64,000 nt of DNA from Aromatoleum evansii (GTDB lineage Bacteria; Pseudomonadota; Gammaproteobacteria; Burkholderiales; Rhodocyclaceae). The DNA lies in contig NZ_WTVK01000015.1 of the NCBI RefSeq assembly GCF_012910805.1, positions 45,450 to 109,449 on the forward strand, read 5' to 3'. Positions 59,681-64,000 of this stretch are shown piece after piece. The notes below the pieces were generated by a model. The model was not told where the DNA came from and ran no database searches. It saw only the letters and a list, made by a program, of their open reading frames with translations. Numbering within the stretch: the stretch's first letter is position 1; each line of letters begins with the position of its first letter. Made by a program: the position numbers and the translations under genes.

Positions 59681-61588
59681 ATGTCCCTGATCAAGCAGCT
59701 GTGGATCGCCATCGCGATCGTGACCCTCATCGCCCTGGGCGGCAGCCTGGTGGTGAGCACGCTGTCCGCGCGGCACTACCTGGAGCAGCAACTGCAGGTG
59801 AAGAACCTCGACAACGCCACCTCGCTCGCCTTGTCGCTGTCGCAGATGCCCAAGGACGCGGTGACCGTGGAGTTGCAGATCTCGGCGCAGTTCGACGCCG
59901 GACACTACCGCCTGATCCGGCTGACCAGCCCGACGGGCGAGGTTCTCGCGGAACGCGAATATGCAGGCGTCCTCGACGGCGCACCCGAGTGGTTCATCCG
60001 ACTCATCCCGATCGAGGCGCATGCCGGTGTTGCGCAGGTGCAGGATGGCTGGCGCCAGTTCGGCACACTGACGCTGGAAAGCCACAAGCGCTACGCCTAT
60101 ACCGCCCTGTGGCAAGGGACGCTGCAGCTGCTGGGATGGTTCGCGCTGGGCGGAGTGCTGACCGGCCTGATCGGCACCCTGATCATCAAGCACATCACCC
60201 GCCCCCTCGGCCGCGTCGTCGAGCAGGCGGAAGCGATCGGCGGGCGGCGCTTCGTCACGACCCCCGAACCCAGCACGCGGGAGTTCCGCAGCGTGGTGCG
60301 CGCGATGAACACGCTGTCGGATCGCGTGCGCACCATCCTTGCTGAGGAGGCGCGGCGCCTCGAACAGCTGCGGCGCCAGACGCAGCACGACGAGATGACC
60401 GGGCTGCTGAACCGCAGCCAGTTCCTCAACCAGCTGGATTCCGCGCTTGCCCGCGACGACGCACATGCGGCCGGAACGCTGCTGCTCGCGCGCGTGGGCG
60501 ACCTGGCGGGACTGAACCAGCGCATCGGTCGGGAGGCGACCGACCGGTTGCTGCGCGACCTGGGGGAGCGGTTTGCCGATTTCACTTCCGCAAACGGCAA
60601 CTGGGAAGCCGGGCGCATGAACGGCAGCGACTTCGCCTTGCTGGCGCCCGGCCGCGAGGATGCGGACGTGCTGGCACGCGAACTGGCGCGCGCGCTTCAC
60701 GACACACTCGACGCGCACCTGAAGGATGTGCTGGTCGGCCTGCCTGTGGCGGCGACGAACTACGCCGCCGGCGAAGCCCGCTCCCAAGTGCTCGCGCGTG
60801 CGGACGGCGCACTCGCGACGGCCGAACAGACCGGGGATCGCAGCCTGCGCGTGGAAAGCGGCGGCGCCCCTGCTCCCTACCCGGATCTCCAGTCCTGGCG
60901 GGCGGCCCTGTTGTCGGCACTCGAGCACGACCGCGTGCGCCTGGGCGCCTATCCGGTAGTGACCAACGGCGGGCGCCTGCTGCACGACGAAGCGCCGATC
61001 CGCATCCAGCTCGACGACACCTGGCAGCCTGCGGGTCATTTCATGCCGCACGCCGCGCGCCTGGGGCTGATGCCGCGCTTCGACATCGCCGTCGTGCGCG
61101 CGGCCTTGCGCGCCATCGCGCACGACGGCCGGGAGCGCGGCATCAACGTATCGGCCGAATCACTGCGCGACGCGAACTTCCGCGGGGAGCTGTTCTCCCT
61201 GCTGCAGGCGGATCCGGCAACGGCCAAATTGTTGTGGATCGAGGTGCCGGAGTACGGTGCGCTGCGCCACCTGGCGGAGTTCCGCACCTTGTGCGTGGCC
61301 CTGCAACCCCTGGGCTGCCGCGTGGGCATCGAGCACGTGGGCGCGCATTTCGGCGAACTCGGCGACCTGCACGAGCTCGGGCTAGACTACGTGAAGATCG
61401 ACTCGGCCATCATCCGCGGCATCGACACGAATGCCGGCAACCAGGCCTTCCTGCGCGGGCTGTGCATGATCGCGCACTCGCTCGGACTGATGACGATTGC
61501 CGAAGGCGTGGCGTCCGCAGCGGAACAGGAGGCCTTGCCGGGCCTCGGTATCGACGGCATGACGGGACCGGCGGTGCGCGAAGGATAG
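59681..61588 (+). CDS. lapD: LapD, inside-out c-di-GMP receptor
   Basis: 635 residues. Membrane helices near 7-27 and 148-170 flank a periplasmic domain that binds LapG; a HAMP segment follows (LIIKHITRPLGRVVEQAEAIG). The GGDEF motif is degenerate (NGSDF at 314-318), and EAL reads EAP at 437-439, so the protein binds but does not make or break c-di-GMP. GGAG is 10 nt upstream of the ATG, 37 bp after lapG. It sequesters LapG when c-di-GMP is high. The C-terminus ends soon after GIDGMTGPA. Confidence 0.92.
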   Translation: MSLIKQLWIAIAIVTLIALGGSLVVSTLSARHYLEQQLQVKNLDNATSLALSLSQMPKDAVTVELQISAQFDAGHYRLIRLTSPTGEVLAEREYAGVLDGAPEWFIRLIPIEAHAGVAQVQDGWRQFGTLTLESHKRYAYTALWQGTLQLLGWFALGGVLTGLIGTLIIKHITRPLGRVVEQAEAIGGRRFVTTPEPSTREFRSVVRAMNTLSDRVRTILAEEARRLEQLRRQTQHDEMTGLLNRSQFLNQLDSALARDDAHAAGTLLLARVGDLAGLNQRIGREATDRLLRDLGERFADFTSANGNWEAGRMNGSDFALLAPGREDADVLARELARALHDTLDAHLKDVLVGLPVAATNYAAGEARSQVLARADGALATAEQTGDRSLRVESGGAPAPYPDLQSWRAALLSALEHDRVRLGAYPVVTNGGRLLHDEAPIRIQLDDTWQPAGHFMPHAARLGLMPRFDIAVVRAALRAIAHDGRERGINVSAESLRDANFRGELFSLLQADPATAKLLWIEVPEYGALRHLAEFRTLCVALQPLGCRVGIEHVGAHFGELGDLHELGLDYVKIDSAIIRGIDTNAGNQAFLRGLCMIAHSLGLMTIAEGVASAAEQEALPGLGIDGMTGPAVREG

Positions 61589-61629
61589 TCGGCGTAGCGC
61601 AGCCCGCCCACCGACCACGGGGCGGCGGT

Positions 61630-61959
61630 TCAGATCACGCCGTCATCGTCGAGCAGGCTCAGATGCTGCATCGCCTCGCGGGCGCCGCGGCGCTCCATGA
61701 GCTTGCGTTGCGCGGGCACCGGCAGGTCGGTAAAACGGATCAGCGAGCGCTCGACGAGGAGTTCGATCAGATCCTCGAGGACGCGCACGAGGCCGAGGTC
61801 GGTGGCGCCCATCGGGTTCGTACCCTCGATGATGTCGCGCCCGAACCCGAGCAGGTCGGCGTCGTCCGCCCCTGCGGCGCTCCAGCCGTCGCCATCGACC
61901 GCTTCGCGGCTGACGGCGATGATCTTCCCCTCGGGGTCACGTCGTATATACATCATCAA
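61630..61959 (-). CDS. Small conserved protein beside the lap genes
   Basis: 109 residues, start MMMYIRRDPEGKIIAVSREAV, then LIELLVERSLIRFTDLPVPAQRKLMERRGARE and a short acidic tail. Similar small proteins next to lapD/lapC genes are often misnamed tryptophan synthase beta-like; nothing here supports enzyme activity. It overlaps the LuxR-type gene by 4 bp, so it is the last gene of the lapC unit. Confidence 0.65.
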   Translation of the reverse strand: MMMYIRRDPEGKIIAVSREAVDGDGWSAAGADDADLLGFGRDIIEGTNPMGATDLGLVRVLEDLIELLVERSLIRFTDLPVPAQRKLMERRGAREAMQHLSLLDDDGVI

Positions 61960-62579
61960 TGCACCGGCAGCGAAACGTCGTGATGCTCGGACAGGCGCAG
62001 CACGAGCTGCAGCCGGTCGCGCACCCCGAGCTTTTCGAAGATCGCGCCCATGTGGGCCTTCACGGTGCGCTCGGTGATGCCGAGCTTCGCTGCGATCTCC
62101 TTATTGCTCAAGCCGTTGACCACCTCGCGGGCCACTTCGGCCTCGCGCTCGGACAAGGACGGCGGTTGCACCTCCGCCTGCGGCGCGAGCGCACGCCCGG
62201 CAGCGCCGACGACGCGGGCCATCAGGTCGGGACCGACCCACAGGCCGCCGTGGCGGACGACCAGTTCGACGTCCCGGAACATGGATGGGACCGCCAGCGC
62301 ATGACAGTACCCGCGCGCACCGCGGTCGAGAGCCGCCAGCGCCTCGGTGCTGTCGGGCGTCATGCTGACGACGACGAGGTGACAGCCGGGCAACCGCTTC
62401 ACCAGGGCGCCGAGCCTGTCCAGCCAGTCGTCGTGAGCAGCCTCGACCCAGACGACGTCACCCGGGCGGGCGGAGGCAAGCAGGCCCGCCTGCTCGTGGC
62501 AGACGCCTTCGGGAAACGCGTCCAGCCATCGCGCCGACGGGCGGGCCGTTCCGGAGCAGAGAAAGAGGTTCTGACTCAT
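61956..62579 (-). CDS. LuxR-type regulator with degenerate receiver domain
   Basis: 207 residues. The N-terminal 130 residues have receiver-like spacing (VVVSMTPDSTEALAALDRGARGYCHAL) but no phospho-acceptor Asp where expected. The C-terminal LuxR helix-turn-helix is clear: LSEREAEVAREVVNGLSNKEIAAKLGITERTVKAHMGAIFEKLGV. It overlaps lapC by 4 bp upstream and the small gene by 4 bp downstream. It may regulate the lap genes without phosphorylation; that is inferred. Confidence 0.85.
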   Translation of the reverse strand: MSQNLFLCSGTARPSARWLDAFPEGVCHEQAGLLASARPGDVVWVEAAHDDWLDRLGALVKRLPGCHLVVVSMTPDSTEALAALDRGARGYCHALAVPSMFRDVELVVRHGGLWVGPDLMARVVGAAGRALAPQAEVQPPSLSEREAEVAREVVNGLSNKEIAAKLGITERTVKAHMGAIFEKLGVRDRLQLVLRLSEHHDVSLPVH

Positions 62580-63994
62580 CGTTCGGACAGTGCATTCGCC
62601 TTGGCCCGCAGGACGGGCTTCAGCAGGTAGGAAAGAATCGTCTTCTTGCCTGTGAGGATGTCGATTTCCGCCACCATGCCCGGAATGATCGGCAGGCTCT
62701 CGCCCAGGCTCGACTCCAGGGTTCTCACACGTACAGTGTAAAAGGCATTGCCCTTCTCGTCGGTGACCGTATCCGCGCCGATATGCTCGACGACTGCATC
62801 GAGGCCGCCGTAGATCGCGAAATCGTAGGCGGTGAACTTGACCAGAGCTTTCTGTCCCGGTCGCAGGAAGGCGATGTCCTTGGGCTTGACCTGCGCTTCG
62901 AGGATCAGCGCGTCGTCCAGCGGCACGATCTCGACGACCTCCTTGCCCGGCTGCACGACGCCGCCGACCGTGTTCACCAGCAGGCGCTTGACCGTGCCGC
63001 GCACCGGCGAACGCACCTCAGCGTGCTTGACGCGATCCTCCAGCGCGCGCCCGCCCTCGGTAAGGGCGCCGAGCTTGGCCATCGTGTCGGAAAGTTCATT
63101 GCGCTGCACGTTGCGCACGTTCAGCTCCACCTCCTGGATCTTGCGCGTGGCCTCGGAGATCGCGGAATGGATGCGCGACATCTGCGCCGCAGCCTGATCG
63201 CGCTCGCCCCGCAGGCGTGCAACGTCGCGCTGCAGGCGCAGGATCTCGACCTCGGATACCGCCCCGGAATTCATCAGCGGCCGCGTGACGTTCAACTCCT
63301 GTTGCACCAGTTCGAGGCCGCTGCTGCTCTGCGCGTGGCGCGCACGCACTTCGTTGAGTTCCTGCTGGCGTTGCGTGAGCTGCTGTCGCGCGATCGACAG
63401 CTGAGCGTCGAGTTCCGCGACCGTTGATTCGTACAGGCGCCGCTCGTGGTCCGCGATCTCGGGCGCGTCGCGCAGGACGTCGCGCGGCATGCTCAAGGGG
63501 GTGCCCGAGGTCAGTGCTTCCAGCCGCGCGGACTTGGCGCGCAAGGCGAAGTACTGCGAGCGGTTCTCCGCGAAAGAGGCGACGAAACGCGTCGAATCGA
63601 TGCGCAGCAGCAGGTCCCCGGCCTCGACCGTCTGCCCCTCGCGCACCAGCATCTCCTCGACCACCCCGCCGTCCACGCTCTGGATGATCTGCACCTGCGA
63701 GGAAGGAATCACCTTCGCCTCGCCACGCGTGACCTCGTCGACGGGCGCGAACGCGGACCACAGCAGCAGCAGGAGCAACACGACGGCGACAACACGCAGC
63801 AGCATGCGCGCGCGCAGCGGCTCCTCCTGGATGAGGGCCCAATCGGCGTCCGCCGCCCAGTCGAGGCGTCCGTTCGCCGAAGTCTCGGGAAGGAAGCGCG
63901 CGAACAGCCGATCGAACCACGGCCTCAGGGGCTTGCCGACGCGCTCCGATACATTCCCGATGCGCTCGAAGGATTGCTGACCGATCTCGCTCAT
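62576..63994 (-). CDS. lapC: HlyD-family membrane-fusion protein, LapC-like (near window edge)
   Basis: 472 residues from the ATG at 63994; a GTG one codon earlier is possible, and the frame stays open to the window end so a longer start cannot be excluded. A cytosolic N-terminus, one membrane helix (about 67-84, VVAVVLLLLLLWSAFAPV), a biotinyl-lipoyl-like segment (SVDGGVVEEMLVREGQTVEAGDLLLRID), a long coiled coil (about 160-320), and a beta-barrel end with PGMVAEIDILTGKKTILSYLLKP. Part of a type I secretion system with lapE and, presumably, lapB just outside the window. Confidence 0.9.
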   Translation of the reverse strand: MSEIGQQSFERIGNVSERVGKPLRPWFDRLFARFLPETSANGRLDWAADADWALIQEEPLRARMLLRVVAVVLLLLLLWSAFAPVDEVTRGEAKVIPSSQVQIIQSVDGGVVEEMLVREGQTVEAGDLLLRIDSTRFVASFAENRSQYFALRAKSARLEALTSGTPLSMPRDVLRDAPEIADHERRLYESTVAELDAQLSIARQQLTQRQQELNEVRARHAQSSSGLELVQQELNVTRPLMNSGAVSEVEILRLQRDVARLRGERDQAAAQMSRIHSAISEATRKIQEVELNVRNVQRNELSDTMAKLGALTEGGRALEDRVKHAEVRSPVRGTVKRLLVNTVGGVVQPGKEVVEIVPLDDALILEAQVKPKDIAFLRPGQKALVKFTAYDFAIYGGLDAVVEHIGADTVTDEKGNAFYTVRVRTLESSLGESLPIIPGMVAEIDILTGKKTILSYLLKPVLRAKANALSER

Positions 63995-64000
63995 CACTTG

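Noticed and set aside
61630..61959. Calling the small gene a tryptophan synthase beta-like enzyme
   Set aside because: At 109 residues without a PLP Lys motif it cannot be that enzyme; the name seems to be inherited database noise.

Overview
The window is about 64 kb of GC-rich, gene-dense chromosome. It most resembles a betaproteobacterium of the Azoarcus/Thauera/Aromatoleum kind (Rhodocyclales); this is judged from gene families and order (pilGHIJL, pilT-pilU, pyrR-pyrB-pyrC', queF type II, sigma-54 regulators, several c-type cytochromes), not from a database search. I see no tRNA, rRNA, CRISPR array, insertion sequence or prophage. Most of the window is ordinary core chromosome. Two respiratory modules and one biofilm module are the accessory parts of most interest.

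Layout. 1-5.5 kb: the 3' part of an AcoR-like sigma-54 activator, an SRPBCC protein, and a minus-strand operon (outer-membrane transporter, PQQ alcohol dehydrogenase, small cytochrome c) with a sigma-54-like promoter. 5.6-6.4 kb: thiD. 6.5-11.4 kb: a PAS-type sigma-54 activator divergent from a four-gene cluster (CuA subunit II, heme-copper subunit I, SCO/SenC, membrane protein) that matches norS-norY-senC-orf1, an sNOR-type nitric oxide reductase. 11.4-13.6 kb: TPP riboswitch, thiC and terminator. 13.7-15.8 kb: tsdA-like diheme cytochrome, small lipoprotein, DUF2478 protein, YkgJ-type protein. 15.9-25.2 kb: housekeeping genes on the plus strand (uppP, yqiA-like esterase, methyltransferase, rarD-like, RNB exoribonuclease, TonB-like, aroE, mtgA, mgtE). 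25.2-28.2 kb: REP-like palindrome, hemL, thiE and a divergent ThiD paralogue on the minus strand.

28.6-38.3 kb: the type IV pilus chemosensory operon pilG-pilH-pilI-pilJ-pilL, ending in a 2059-residue multi-Hpt CheA hybrid. 38.3-43.7 kb: photolyase (minus), then yqgE-ruvX-pyrR-pyrB-pyrC' (plus, overlapping genes, terminator). 43.7-47.6 kb: a PLP decarboxylase, then the DUF167, yggT, proC, yggS block, divergent from pilT and pilU (47.7-50.0 kb). 50.1-57.1 kb: second REP-like palindrome, RNA methyltransferase, hemJ, NAD-epimerase-like protein, 2Fe-2S flavin reductase, HDOD protein, cytochrome c, outer-membrane protein, queF. 57.2-64 kb: a Lap-type biofilm module: lapE-like TolC protein, lapG protease, lapD c-di-GMP receptor, and a minus-strand unit of lapC-like HlyD protein, LuxR-type regulator and a small conserved protein. 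The window ends at the 5' end of lapC.

How the parts work together. The PQQ operon likely oxidises an alcohol in the periplasm, passing electrons to its own cytochrome c. The sNOR cluster likely reduces NO using cytochrome c electrons and appears to be switched on by the divergent sigma-54 activator through a near-consensus -24/-12 promoter. Surface behaviour is covered by the Pil-Chp system, the PilT/PilU motors, and the LapD/LapG control of a secreted adhesin. The adhesin gene and the ABC transporter lapB are not in the window.
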